In this document: positions 1 to 11,108 of the stretch, piece by piece
How the letters are laid out: each line of letters starts with the position of its first letter
Numbering within the stretch: the first letter of the stretch is position 1
Source: Dasypus novemcinctus
Taxonomy: Eukaryota; Chordata; Mammalia; Cingulata; Dasypodidae
Assembly (NCBI RefSeq): GCF_030445035.2
Contig: NC_080698.1
Coordinates: forward strand, 25,079,294 to 25,143,293
Length of the DNA stretch: 64,000 bases
Direction: 5' to 3'
Translations under genes and position numbers: made by a program
The notes under the pieces: generated by a model
The model's database searches: none
Told to the model about the DNA's origin: nothing
The model's input: only the letters and a program-made list of their open reading frames with translations

Positions 1-90
1 TTTTTTTTGAGGTACTGGGGGCAAGGGATTGAACCTGGGATCTTGTATGTGGGAAGCTGGCACTCAACCACTGAGCCACATCAGCTTCCC
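1..90 (-). mobile_element. DAS-type SINE fragment
   Basis: On the - strand this reads as a tRNA-like head (GTGGCTCAGTGGTTGAG, then GGTTCAATCCC) followed by an A-run seen here as the leading T8. It lies antisense to ATXN7. Confidence 0.75.
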
Positions 91-138
91 TGAGTTTTTT
101 CTTTTCATTTGTTTTGTTTGCTTGTTTTTGTTTTTTCA

Positions 139-216
139 AGAGGCACAGGGAACCAAACCCGAGACCTTCCATGTGGAAAGCAGGCACTCAACTGCTTGAG
201 CCACATTTGCATCCTG
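139..216 (-). mobile_element. DAS-type SINE head fragment
   Basis: The - strand reads TGTGGCTCAAGCAGTTGAG ... GGTTTGGTTCCC, another tRNA-like head. It is diverged and has no tail of its own beyond the T-rich stretch at 95-138. Confidence 0.65.
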
Positions 217-1939
217 AATATTTTTTAAAATGTTTGTGCAATACACGGATCTTAAATTTAAAAGAGCCACTTTTTAAAAATCTGTGACTCTTCAGAGAGC
301 CTTATTTTTCTAGTTTTTTTTTTAACAGCTGGTAAAATATACTCTATATATAATCTAAGGAAATATAGTGATCCTCCTTTCTGTCCTGAGATTTCTCTTT
401 ATTTCCTTTTAAAATGGCAGTAGGCTAATAGGTAGTACAGGTACTGTAAAATAAGGGGTTTTATTGGGGGTGGCTTAAGTGAACCCCAACATAAATGTAC
501 ATTTCTCTGGTGTGTGCCCCCCATTATCCTTCAAAGTGGTTCAAGATATATTAAGAATCACTCTTTGAAGTATATAATTTTAAAACCTTTTGTTTGTGGG
601 AGAGGGTAAAAATGATAAAAATTAGTGTTGCTTTCTGAAAAGTTAAAATTGTTGGTATATTCTTTTAAATTTTTAAGAAGATTGTGCTTGAACAAAGGAC
701 TTCATATCCCACCTCCATCCTCCACCCCTACCAGTGGAGGAATGTTCTAATCTTCAGAAATGAGAAATGTTACTTTTAAATGATTCTTAATTTAAATTTG
801 AGTTAATTTTAGTATGTAACTTTTGGTCATCTTACAACAGTGGTTCTGAACTGTTATGGGGGGAGGGCTTGCCAAAAGTACCTTAAAAATCTAATTATAA
901 AAGAAGCAAATCAGGACCCCTCTTTCCAGAAGTGTACACACATATATTCTGAATTTTGCATTCTTAGGAATCCATGGACACCCCCATACCAAGCCCATCC
1001 TTGGCTCTCTAGATAAAAAACTCCTATTTCAAAACAAATAGCTTTTTTTCTGGTGGGTTTTTGTTATCGTTTTTGGTTTTTGAAGATAGCCCTTTGAGCT
1101 TGTAGAAAAGTGTCATAGCTGCAGTTGCCTCTATGGGAATTTGTGAGTGCATGCCTCAGCCCAGTTCTGCACCATGGTCACGCTTGCCATGCTCTCTTTG
1201 CTCTTTTCCTGCCTACCTGGCACTCAGAAACAGGAACAGTATAACATTACCTATGGTCAAAGAAGGATGCTTTCCTTATCCACGATGTTCTTTTTTTAGT
1301 CATCTCAGAGGCAGTGGTGAACTAAAAGTTTTTTCAATCCAGAATCTGCAAGGAGCTTGACCAGCATTCTTCTTGAGTCTCATTGCTGGGTGATCTGACC
1401 TTGTGTAGACCCTTCATTTTCTTCTCATCTTCCTTTTCAAATTGTGCCTATTCTCTGTGTATTCTTTTAAGGGTGGCATTAATGCCCATGGCATGGTGTT
1501 AAGCCTGTCATCACATTAATGTGTCTTCAGCCCTGGCCTGGCCTGAGTTCAGCATAGAACTGCCAGAAAATATAGCATCCCATCAGATGCTATCCCATCC
1601 ACAGAAAAGCCTTACTTTACCATGTTCTGGTTGTCAGTTCTTCTCCCTTTCTCTGCCTCCACTTTGGCCAGGACCTATTAAGTTGAGTAGTACTACACGT
1701 TCTTGAGTGCCTCTGTGCTGCATGTCCCTACATTGCTGCCCAGAGCTCTTCTGTCATAGGTCATTGTCCATTCTCTTCACTGTCAGGAAGAGACACTGCT
1801 CGTCAAATCATCACTCGGTCCCATCTTGTCTACCTGCTGGCTGCACTGTCCCCTTCTTGTTTCCTTCTCTCTCTGATGTCCTGGTTATTCCTTTGTTCCT
1901 TCCATGCAAATAAGTTTTGACTCCGGTAGCCTTTGCCCA

Positions 1940-2480
1940 TTCAGTCAATGAAGAAATGTTTTTGCATACCCCTATGTGCTCAGGCCTCATTTTAGGCCCC
2001 AGAGGATACAGGGTTTAACAAAGTCAGGATGTGTTCCTTACTCTTGTGAGGCTTACACTCTACCAGAAAAGAGTGGCATTAACCAAATAATTATTCAATT
2101 AAGTGTAAAATTACCACTGAGGAGTTAAAAGAACAAGAGGGACCTGTGTGATGAGAACCTTCAATAGGGAGGTTGGCCACAGAAGGCTTCATTGCCATAG
2201 AAACACTGAACTGAAATCCTTATGATGACTCGTGCAGGCAAAGAGGGGCGGGAGATGTTTGAAGCAGAGGAAACGTGAAGGTACTGACACGGGGTGGGAG
2301 GGAACAAGCACCTTGAGGCCTGAAAGAAGGCCAGGTAGCCAAAGACAATGAAGAAGGAAGGGGGAGTAGTGAGCAAGGATCTTAGAGGATACAGGGCACA
2401 GGGGCATATGGGCCTTGGGCTGCCCCTCTTGAGGATGCACCTCAAGAGTTCTGAGGTGGGGTGGAGAGTGGTCAGATTTG
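1940..2480 (-). mobile_element. L2 LINE 3'-end copy
   Basis: Landmarks occur in the order of an inverted L2 3' end: ATTCAGTCAATGAA, a 'cagaggatacag' block, a 'gaggcttacactct' block, and the diverged 'aggcctgaaagaaggccag' region. It is old and heavily mutated. Confidence 0.6.
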
Positions 2481-4070
2481 TGTTTGGAATGTCCTTCTGA
2501 GCTCTCTGGAAATCCTATCACTTCAAACCAAGCTGAGAAAACACTGTTTGTCTCTGCCTACTTTCTTACGTGGCTTTACTCTGCTAAGTACGTGGGGACA
2601 TTTGAGGATGAGGAGGGGCTTATACATCTGTCTGGAACAGGCAGACAGACCAGTGACATACTTTCATCCATTCATTCATCACATATTAAAAGGCCATTGT
2701 TTTTATATGCTTTTAGTTTAAAGCATTTTTGAGTGCCATGTGCTGCTCTCAGTGATGTTACAGCACTAAACAAAATAAGTCAACTTCCTTGTCCTTATTT
2801 GGGTTATTTTCTTGTGAATATATTACATATTAAAGAAAATTAAATAAAAATATAAGGGGAGGCTAAACATACTTTTCTTAAGGATTATCTGTGGTAGGTT
2901 AATTTTGAGCAGACATAGTTTGGAGTATGTGTAATAAGGTAAACTGTCACTGAATCTTAAATGGACCTTAGAAGCATAATTCCCCCTAAATCCCTTTCAT
3001 TATAGCAAACATTCTAAATAAACCTGTAAGGAAATATGTTTGTGGTTATGAACAAATGAAACAAAGTATCATTTATGGTATTTTTTTAACATAAAAGAGA
3101 GAAGGAAGTATGTAGTTGGAATTCCCTTACATTCATGGGTATTTGATTTGGGAACTCAGTAATGAATATAAATTCGTCCACACCTGAAAATTAGTGTCTC
3201 CTTGCATTTTTCCCAGACAGCGTCCCCAGGAGTGTGGAATAGTTAACTTGGAAAATCATTTCACAGTGATAAGACTTGACTACCAACAAGTCTTGCCCAA
3301 TTCTGACCAGTTCACACTTGTACATTCAGCTTTGTCATTCTACTAGGTATGGTATTAGTCCAAAAAGAGCCTTTGTGGGGTTTTTTTTTAATCACAATAA
3401 TTATCAAATGCATTTGGAGTATAGACATTTTCTCATACAATGTGCTTCAGCCACAGGTTTATATTGGTTACCTTTTTAAGGAAAACACTGCCATAATTTG
3501 ACCTTGCTTTTTCTCAGTGTGTGCATTCTAAATTCTGGAATTAGGCATTGTCTTAAGACCCACGGGTGCTGTCCATCCTGCTTTCTGATTTCCATAACAA
3601 GGATTTGCTGGGATGCATTGTGCTTTATATCTCTTCCTGTTCACAACCTTTCTTCTCTGCCTTAACTTCTTTACTTCTCTCAAGTCTCCCTTAGTCCTAT
3701 CGTCTTTCTCGAGGATGCTTTGAGGCCCTTTCTCCCGTTACGAGAGAAGCTATTATGTATAATTTTCAATCTCTGGCAGTTACTAAAAGAAGGCTTTCTA
3801 AGTGCATATTTTTTGGAATAATTTTTTTCTTCCCTTTAAACACTCAAAAATTCTAATGGTCCAAAGAGAGATTTTTCTAATGCAATTGATGAGATTGTAG
3901 ATTTTTTAAAATGACATTCACACCTATCACCTTTTGTTTCTACCATTTGCCTCTCCATTATAGGTAACATGGCTAGCATTCCTTCTTTCTAGCAAAAGAG
4001 AAGAGATTGTACCCAGTTGAGAGGGCTGTGTTTGGATATATGGCACATAAAAAAATTACTGAGATTCTTC

Positions 4071-4180
4071 AGTTTGTGTTTTTTTATGTTTTTTTGTGTA
4101 TGTGTGTTTTTGTGTTGTTGTTTTTTTTTTTTTTTGTTGTTTTGGTTTTTGTTTTGTTTTGTTTTTTTTGTTTTGCTTGT
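4071..4180 (+). repeat. T/G-rich low-complexity tract abutting an ATXN7 exon
   Basis: Runs of T mixed with GTTTTG and TGTGTG units fill about 110 bases directly up to the acceptor AG at 4181-4182. The tract therefore doubles as the polypyrimidine region of the exon at 4183. The many interspersed G residues make it an unusual one. Confidence 0.85.
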
Positions 4181-4182
4181 AG

Positions 4183-4448
4183 ACACATTCCTTAACCCAG
4201 CGGAGGGCTGTCCAGGGTAGAAGAAAACGATTTGATGTGTTATTAGCTGAGCACAAAAACAAAACCAGGGAAAAGGAATCGATTCGCCATCTGGATTCTC
4301 AGCAACCAACACAGCTTCTCAGGGACCCACATCCCACCCCTCCTAGAACTTCACAGGAGCCACACCAAAACCCTCATGGAGTGATTCCTTCCGAATCAAA
4401 GCCTTTCATAGCTAGTAAACTTAAACTTCACGCCCCCAGTCTTCCAAG
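4183..4448 (+). CDS. ATXN7: Ataxin-7 coding exon (probably exon 9): second half of the SCA7 domain
   Basis: Ataxin-7 is a nuclear subunit of the SAGA coactivator. It tethers the USP22 deubiquitinase module through its SCA7 zinc-binding domain. This exon opens in phase 0 after a TTGCTTGTAG acceptor and encodes THSLTQRRAVQGRRKRFDVL and onward. That is the end of the SCA7 domain: the His belongs to the family's C-K-T-H zinc motif, whose Cys must lie in the previous exon. A basic RRKR stretch and a Pro/Gln-rich segment follow, ending SLPR. The donor is AAG|GTAAGCC at 4449; 266 nt gives 88 codons plus two bases. The sequence aligns closely with human ataxin-7 as I know it, with scattered substitutions. 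The N-terminal poly-Gln segment that expands in human SCA7 lies upstream of this window. The exon identity is very secure; the exon number is from memory. Confidence 0.96.
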
Positions 4449-5970
4449 GTAAGCCAAGCCCTGCAACTCTTTTTTCTCTTCTTCAGAGAACAAACTTGCA
4501 GATACTGTAAAGCCCCAGTACAGTCATGTTGTTGAGAAATGTACGTCAGGCTCCCTATGGAGATTTTTTTTTTTTTTAATTGAGTCTTACTGTGAGAAAA
4601 AGTATGTTTGTTGAACTCATCAGGAAATTTCAGCCAGAGCTATTTCTTGGCCAAATACAAGCAGCAAGATAATGTTAACATTATCTGCTCCACCCTTGCT
4701 CAGCATTAAGCATCTTAGCGCCTTTGACCAGGGCTTCAACTCAGGCCTACCTGCAGGTTAGTGACTGGAACATTTCACATGGCTTTGGCAGCAGTTTCCC
4801 ATTCATTTGTCTGGCTTCTTGCAAAATACAACAGTGGGAATCCTTGTTGAGAACAGGCCTTCAGCCTGAATTTTTATAGCATCCATTTATCAACATGTAT
4901 ATTCATTCATTCATTTGGGACTTGGCCTGAGTATGTATTAGACATTTTAGCAGTGTTAGCAAGGAAGTGATCAGAGGGTTTTATGAGAATTTATCATACA
5001 CATACCTCAGAGGCAGTGCTTATGGAATATATGTGTGTTCGTGTTCATATATTTAACCAAGTTGAGGCTTTGTACCCAATTTCCAGAGGAGGGGAAAGAG
5101 AAAGGCATAGAGAATGAGGAGCTTCTGTGCTGGCCAGTCAACCATCGGCAACAATGGCTTCCGCTTAGGAATGTGCCAAGCCTTGGTAGCTCTTGCTAAA
5201 AGCATTTCACCCTCACGTGTCTGACTCTTGAAATAGTTGCACAGGAGGTGGAAGTACCTCCCTTATAGAAACACAGTATGTGTGCTGGAGGCTTTCCCCA
5301 ACTGAGCCCGCTGGTTTCTAGTGATAAGTGGAGGAGTGATCAAAGGAGGTACTCCAGAGTATGGCTGGGCCCTTAGCAGTCCTTTCTTTGGCCATCTTCT
5401 CATTGAAGTGTTTCTGCCTATGAAAAAAATAAGCATAATTCGAGAACTACCAGGCCAGTATAAATGTAGGAAAAATACATTACTGTCCTTGAGTGTCAGG
5501 CTCTAGCTTATCCACATAATGTGGTAATACTACCTTGTTTTTGTCACACCCATCTCAACCAGGTTATTTTAGAGCACTTTGCCAGTTATCTCACTTATTG
5601 CCTTAGTAACCCAAATCCAATTAAAATTTGAAGAGGAATCAAAGGAAGAATTCTCTTAAATTCCACATTTCCCCTTCTTCGGTAATACTAGTAGGGGGAC
5701 CCATAGCTACCACCCAGGTAGCTTTAGTAAGGAGAAGTAGTTATAAGTTGTACCTGACAAACAACTTACTTTAACATCATGCAGTTCAGGAGAGAGGTCC
5801 CTTCACTCCCAAGTCACCTGGATCAGCATCTGCTTTCCCTCAGATCTAGCAGTTGAACCCAGGCCTCTGGGCCTCTTGTTGGTGGTTTTGGATACATTGT
5901 TGTATCTGCGTTAAGGCGGCTAATTCCCAGGCATGTGATCTGATCCGTGATGCACTTTCTACTCACCAAG
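4449..5970 (+). other. ATXN7 intron, 1.5 kb
   Basis: Between the exons ending 4448 and starting 5971. No young SINE or LINE is recognisable. A short ATTCATTCATTCATT stretch at 4900-4920 may be the edge of an old L2. Nothing else is supported. Confidence 0.6.
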
Positions 5971-6169
5971 GCCTCCAGGCTGCCCTGCTCAGCAAGGTGG
6001 GAGTGCCCCCATTGACCCTCCTCCAGTCCATGAATCTCCACACCCTCCCCTGCCTGCCACTGAGCCAGCTTCTCGGTTATCCAGTGAGGAGGGCGAAGGC
6101 GATGACAAAGAAGAGTCTGTTGAAAAACTGGACTGTCATTATTCAGGTCATCATCCTCAGCCAGCATCT
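5971..6169 (+). CDS. ATXN7: Ataxin-7 coding exon (probably exon 10): Pro-rich linker with acidic patch
   Basis: The exon starts after ACTCACCAAG. Its first G completes the Arg codon split from the previous exon (AG|G). The 66 following codons give PPGCPAQQGGSAPIDPPP, then a Pro-rich stretch, an acidic patch SSEEGEGDDKEESVEKLD and a His-rich end HYSGHHPQPAS. It stops in phase 0 before GTAAGTTCC at 6170. This is the linker between the SCA7 domain and the next conserved block. No frameshift or stop is present. Confidence 0.95.
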
Positions 6170-6527
6170 GTAAGTTCCACGTCCACCCCACGTTGACCCT
6201 TCCCACACAGCATGGACAGGGCACCGCAGGGGGGTGCGCCAGGGACCTTGGCATGCCCTTATGTCTGGGATGCGGTCAAGTGTGAGAGCAGCTCAGAACA
6301 GGGCGCCCCCGAGGTGGCACTTACTGTCTGGGGGACAACTCATGCTTTTCCCTTTCTCTTCCATGAAACGCAGGGCTAGGCATTGTCACTCTCATGCTTC
6401 ATGGCTTACAGTACTCAGAGTAAGCTCTGCCTTTGGTGCTTAGCTCCTTTCCTGAAAGGAAGAGGATCCTCTCTGGATTGCTGTCATTGGGGTTGGCAAG
6501 CATGTGCAGTTGTACTCTCTCTTTCAG
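6170..6527 (+). other. ATXN7 intron, 358 bp
   Basis: This short intron runs from GTAAGTTCC to CTCTCTCTTTCAG. No repeat was recognised in it. Confidence 0.8.
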
Positions 6528-6649
6528 TTTTGCACATTTGGAAGCCGGCAGATTGGAAGAGGCTATTATGTCTTTGACTCCAGGTGGAACAGGCTTCGCT
6601 GCGCCCTCAACCTCATGGTGGAGAAGCATCTGAATGCGCAGCTGTGGAG
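6528..6649 (+). CDS. ATXN7: Ataxin-7 coding exon (probably exon 11): conserved FGSRQIGRGYYVFD block
   Basis: A good polypyrimidine tract and acceptor (CTCTCTCTTTCAG) precede TTT TGC ACA TTT. The exon encodes FCTFGSRQIGRGYYVFDSRW and then NRLRCALNLMVEKHLNAQLW, followed by two bases of a split codon before GTGAGTG at 6650. This 40-residue block is one of the most conserved parts of ataxin-7 and its paralogues. The split codon reads AG|G (Arg) here; I recall Lys in human, a conservative change. Confidence 0.96.
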
Positions 6650-6814
6650 GTGAGTGCCTGCGCCACCCCATCTGTGGGTGTGTTATGTTGTTGGGGAGAG
6701 GAGATTAACTTTCTTCAGCTCTACATTTTTATTTTCTTTATTTCTGATGGGACTATTTATAACAAAGATAAGCTGATCCAAAATGAAAACATGACCTTTG
6801 ACTAACCCTGAGAA

Positions 6815-7540
6815 GAAGGCTCCCTCATTATTCATTCACTCATTAAGCAAATATACATTGTTTTGGATGTAGGGGTTCAAGGCAGGACTCCCACATGCAG
6901 AGTTCACATTCTCGTGGGAGTAGAAAGAAAAAAACCAGTAAACAGAAAAATAAAGGAATTACAACTTGTCATAAGGAAGATAATGGAAACAAATAATGAC
7001 AATTGCTAGCATTTAGGCTTACTATGGTGCTAGGCAACTTATTAAATATATTTAATTTTCACAGTTCTCTGTGTCAGGTTATACTGATTTTCTCCTGTTT
7101 TACAGATAATGAAGCCAAGTTGCTGCAAGGTCACACAGCAAGTTAGTGGTGGGGTGAGGATTTGAACCCAGAGGCAGTTTGATTCTAAACAAAGAGCTTA
7201 GATGGGAAAAGAACTGGCATGGGGTACAGACTTGGAATAGGGAAGGCCTCTCCAGAGGTGAGCCTTGAGCTTAGATGGATGGATGAGAAAGAGCAACCAA
7301 GTGGTATGGTGGAGAGGAAAGGGTTCCGGCAACAAAAACCATGTGTGTGAAGGTCTTGAGTCAGAAAATAACATAGCTTGTTTGGGAAGCAGCAAGAAAG
7401 TGAGCATGGTACAAGAGGTTGGAGAGGTCAGCAGGGATGAGGTGATACTGACTTTGATACTTAGTGCAATGGAAGCTGTTGTAGGTTTTGGGGCAGAAGA
7501 TCCATGTGATGTGCTTTAATAGGTCATTTAAGTTAAGACA
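6815..7540 (-). mobile_element. L2 LINE 3'-end copy, interrupted by MIR
   Basis: The segment starts ATTCATTCACTCATTAAGCAAATAT and carries blocks typical of inverted L2 (attcattcactcattaagc; gaaggcctctccagaggtgagc; gagaggtcagcagggatgag; gtgcaatggaagctgttg). The middle part, 6997-7200, is a MIR, so the L2 was present first. Confidence 0.65.
6997..7200 (+). mobile_element. MIR SINE
   Basis: Classic MIR order is present: GCTAGCATTTAGGCTTACTA, TGGTGCTAGGCAAC, a 'ttttacagataatgaa' core, 'aaggtcacacagcaagttagtgg', and 'gatttgaacccagaggcag'. Confidence 0.85.
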
Positions 7541-9039
7541 GTCATCTTGTGTAGTGCTACCTATGCTCAAGTTTCCCAAATGGAATTTGAAGTGGAAAAG
7601 GTTTCCATGGCCAAAAAATTTTAACTCAGCTCTTCTTGAAGTAAAATAGTTTCTATACTGTGGGACTGTAGCTCTCAAAGCAGAGGATGTCATAAATGAT
7701 ATGAATCATCTCTCAAGCTCTTTTTACCTGGGAACCTTTTTTAGGGGAGCTATCTTGGGGAAGTAGTGTTTGGCGGAACCTACTTTGGGAAACAGTAAGT
7801 TTTGCTAGGAGCTTTCTAGTAGTCCACAGGTCATCCCAAATCCTCTGTTGGGCAGTATTTATTCTACTGCCTCCTTGAATAGACTCTGCCAGTACACCCA
7901 TTTGCCTCTCTAATGAAGGTTTCCTAATAAAGACAGAGAGCTGGTCAGAGGACTTGAATAGTCCACACAGTAAAGAACCATGTCCATGATCATTAGTAGG
8001 ACTTCTGTTTGTTCACTTAGAAATTCAAGTCCAGAACAGCATTACTCTGCTTTTTCTATTTCACATTCCTTCCTGGTTTTACTGATTAAGAGCCTTTTCT
8101 TCGGGAGGCTATTATGAAGGCACATAGTCCCTGCACAGGGACCGAATCAAGGGAGTGGTGTGTGGAGCTCTGAGGGTCTCTCCATAAGAGGACATCCCAC
8201 CCAGAGGAGAGCTGTTCTCAAAAGTGGTGTTTTTTAGGCCCTTGAGGAACAAAGTGGTCCAGACCTCATCCTACTGGCTGAACCAAAAATCCTTCCAGGA
8301 AGAGTTCCACTTTTGATAGCATTCTTCCTAGCATGTTACCCTTTATTTGCTTATTGTGGTTAATTTGAGGCTTAAGTGGAGGGACAGTTTTAGTTAAGCA
8401 TAAAATAAGTCATCTTCAGTTTGCAGAGTCTCTGGACAGTGGTGAATATAGACCAGCATTTCCTCTGAAGCATGGCCATGACCCACAGGGCCATTTCCAA
8501 GCTCCTTGATTTCTGTCAACTGCTCACCTCTGTTGTCCACTATTTCACCTTCCCTTAGGAATGGTGGGGTGTTCTCAAAGAGGTTTTTTGTTGTTGTTGT
8601 TTTTTAATTTAAACTTTTGTAATAGATATTACATTCAACTTGACTAAAAAAAGGAAACCGGAAAATAAAGAGCTATACATTGAAAATTCCCGGGCCCCCT
8701 GTTCCTCACTTCTTCTCACCTACCTCCCACAGTCGAACCATTTATATTAGTTTCTTACATATCTTTACAGAGTTTTTTTGTGCAAACACAAGTCAGTATG
8801 ACTTACACATTCTGAATTTGTTCCAACTTCTTTATACGAAAAGGTAACAAAAGACTTTTAGCGGGGAGAGCCGGCAATTTTCACTCCTAAAGGGGCTACA
8901 TCCTCCCCACTTTGGAAGCCTTTTCCTTTTCCAGGATTGGGTTTTTGGCATCCTGGTCTCTAGGCTCCATCTTCTTGAGCCACCTGGAGGCCATAAGCAG
9001 CCACTGCACCCAGGAAGCAGTAGTGCCTGAATTCATTTT

Positions 9040-9165
9040 GAACAGTGCTTCTGCATGTGCTAGTGCCCACGCATCACCTGGAGACCTTGTTAAGCATCAG
9101 ATTCTGATGGCGTGGGTCTGGGCTGGGGCCCAAGAACTCAGCATTTCTTTCAAGCCTCTCAAGTA
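9040..9165. mobile_element. MER5-like hAT nonautonomous fragment
   Basis: It contains CGCATCACCTGGAGACCTTG, CAGATTCTGATGG and GGTCTGGGCTGGGGCCC, the hallmark inner blocks of MER5A/B (Charlie group). Family assignment is from memory. Confidence 0.6.
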
Positions 9166-9214
9166 ATATCAATGCTTGTTGTCCATAAGTAGCAGAGAAA
9201 AGATCCCAGGTTTG

Positions 9215-9362
9215 CAATCTTGGCTACACATTGGATCTCCTGGAGATTTAGAATTACTGTCTGGGCCAGCCCCCCAGAAATTCTGGTGTGCTCAGTCTGG
9301 GGTGTGGCTTGAGTTCCACAGGTGATTGTAACATGCAGCCAAATTTGAGAAGCACTGGCATA
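9215..9362. mobile_element. MER5-like hAT nonautonomous element
   Basis: Near-palindromic MER5 structure: GGCTACACATTGGATCTCCT, 'ctgggccagccccccagaaattctg', then 'acaggtgattgtaacatgcagccaaatttgagaagcactg'. Confidence 0.7.
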
Positions 9363-9479
9363 GCTAGAGCTACGCTCTAGAATGGGACTTTTTGTTTATT
9401 ACTCACGGCGTGGCAGATAGCATAAGCATCATGTTGGCGTCAGTTCCCCTTATCCCTCCTGTCCCATGGGGAGGGCCTA

Positions 9480-9990
9480 GATGGATGCTGTGCCTTCTGA
9501 ATTCCAGGCTCTGTGCTGGAGACTGGGGATTCAATGGTAAACGTGCTATAAAAAGTCAGACAATAGTGACAGTCACATATTACAACCATCCTGAGTTCTG
9601 AGTCTAGGAACAGGGAACAGTGACTGTCTGTGGGAACTAACCAAGTCAGGATAGTCAGGACAGGTTTCCTAAGAAAGCAATAATGAGCTGAAACTTAAAG
9701 GCTGTGCAGAAGTTGGGGATAAGTGTGTTCCAGGCAGAGGATTTAAGGGGTCTTATGTCATGGCATATTCTCAGAACTTAAGGAATTTGTTGCCTGAAGT
9801 CAGAAGCTGGGGATGAGAGATGGGGTATGAAGCTGGGAAGTTGCACCAACTTTATAGACCATGATGAGGGGTTGTTTTATTCTGAGAACCCCAGAAGAGA
9901 TCTCTGAAGAGAAAAGTGACAGGAGTGGCTTGCTATTTCAGAATGGTCACTCTGACTGGAGTATAATTTTCAGTGTCAGAGTTGAAAGGG
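9480..9990 (-). mobile_element. L2 LINE 3'-end copy
   Basis: Blocks in inverted L2 order: 'agactggggattcaatgg', 'aggacaggtttcctaag', 'gagctgaaacttaaaggc', 'gtgttccaggcagagga', 'gaaaagtgacaggagtggc'. It ends just before the large ATXN7 exon. Confidence 0.6.
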
Positions 9991-10057
9991 GTGTCCATCC
10001 AAAAGTCTACAGGAATGGTTATGACCAGCATCACTCACTGCCCTCTCCTTTTTCTAG

Positions 10058-11108
10058 GAAAATCCCACCAGTGCCCAGTACCACATTGCCCATCTGCACA
10101 CGTGTTCCTCATCGGACAAACTCTGTGCCGACATCCCAGTGTGGGGTCAGCTGTCTTGCGGCAGCCACCGTCTCTACATCCCCAGTCCTGCTCTCGTCCA
10201 CCTGCATCTCCCCAAATAGTAAATCAGTACCAGCTCATGGAACCACACTAAATGCACAGCCTGCAACTTCTGGGGCAATGGATCCTGTGTGCAGCATGCA
10301 ATCCAGACAAATATCCTCTTCATCCTCATCCCCTTCCACACCCTCTGGCCTGTCCTCGGTTCCCTCCTCCCCTATGTCCAGGAAACCTCAGAAGTTGAAA
10401 TCCAGCAAGTCTTTAAGGCCCAAGGAATCTTCTGGTAACAGCACGAACTGTCACAATACCAGTAGCAGTAACAGTGGTGGCTCAGGAAAGAAACGCAAAA
10501 TTAGTTCCCCATTGCTGTCCTCCTCCTCCACTGCTGCTGCCTCTGCAACCTCCTCCTTCTCCTCCTCCTGCTCCTCTTCCTCCTCTTCCTCCTCCTCCTC
10601 CTCCTCCTCCTCCTCCTCCTCCTCTTCCTCTTCTTCTCATTCCATGGAGTCTTTTAGGAAAAACTGTATTGCTCACTCTGGGCCACCCTATCCCTCAACA
10701 GTAACATCTTCCCATAGCATTGGCCTCAACTGCGTGACGAATAAAGCGAACTCAGTGAACGTCCGGCACGACCAGTCAGGGAGGGGCCCTCCTAGCGGGA
10801 GCCCTGCTGAATCCATCAAGAGGATGAGTGTGATGGTGAACAGCAGCGATTCCACTCTTTCTCTTGGCCCATTCATTCACCAGTCCAGCGAACTGACTGT
10901 CAACTCCCACAGCAGTTTTTCACACTCACACACTCCTCTAGACAAACTCATAGGAAAGAAAAGGAAGTGCTCACCCGGCTCAAGCAGTGTCAACAACAAC
11001 AGTAGCAAGCCCACAAAGGCTGCCAAATTGCCAGCCATGAACAACGTCCACATGAAACACACGGGCACCCTCCCAGGGGCACAAGGACTGAACAGCCTCC
11101 TCCATCAG
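10058..11108 (+). CDS. ATXN7: Ataxin-7 large penultimate coding exon (probably exon 12): Ser-rich C-terminal half with NLSs
   Basis: After TTTTTCTAG the exon completes the split Arg codon and runs 350 codons, from KIPPVPSTTLPI to GLNSLLHQ. Visible parts in order are: a Ser/Thr-rich region; a basic cluster SRKPQKLKSSKSLRPK; GKKRKISS (NLS-like); a serine tract broken by STAAASATSSF and ending in 22 consecutive Ser codons at 10572-10637; the conserved block HSMESFRKN...GPPYPSTVTSSHSIGLN; a second NLS-like IGKKRKCSP; and the tail. The open frame also extends upstream to 9861, but that part is intron: the acceptor at 10056-10057 and the homology both begin at KIPPVPS. The donor is CAG|GTAGGAAAT. 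Reading through it would add only VGNRL before a TGA at 11124-11126. Confidence 0.96.
10572..10637 (+). repeat. Serine-codon triplet tract, 22 codons including pure (TCC)12
   Basis: This is an in-frame run of TCC/TCT codons within the ATXN7 large exon. Codons 10587-10622 are twelve uninterrupted TCC, flanked by TCT-interrupted stretches. The other frames give long Pro and Gly runs that are only shadows. Confidence 0.95.

Larger units (their letters stand above)
1..4182 (+). other. ATXN7 intron sequence (5' end of window)
   Basis: No exon of ATXN7 was recognised before 4183. The stretch holds two DAS SINE fragments (1-216), an L2 copy (1940-2480) and, against the exon, a T/G-rich tract (4071-4180). 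The rest has scattered T-runs and no feature I can name. A short upstream exon could be hidden here, because only longer coding stretches stand out. Confidence 0.6.
6650..10057 (+). other. ATXN7 intron, 3.4 kb
   Basis: The intron contains an L2 copy split by a MIR (6815-7540), two MER5-like hAT fragments (9040-9165 and 9215-9362), another L2 copy (9480-9990) and a diverged unnamed remnant around 8580-8870. 7541-8570 shows nothing I can name. Confidence 0.65.

Noticed and set aside
9861-10057. Met start upstream of the large ATXN7 exon giving a 421-residue frame
   Set aside because: 9861-10057 is intron with L2 sequence. Homology and the TTTCTAG acceptor start at 10058.
10474-10704. Long Pro-rich (+) and Gly-rich (-) open frames over the TCC tract
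   Set aside because: They are out-of-frame shadows of the ATXN7 serine codons; the real frame is fixed by splice phase and homology.
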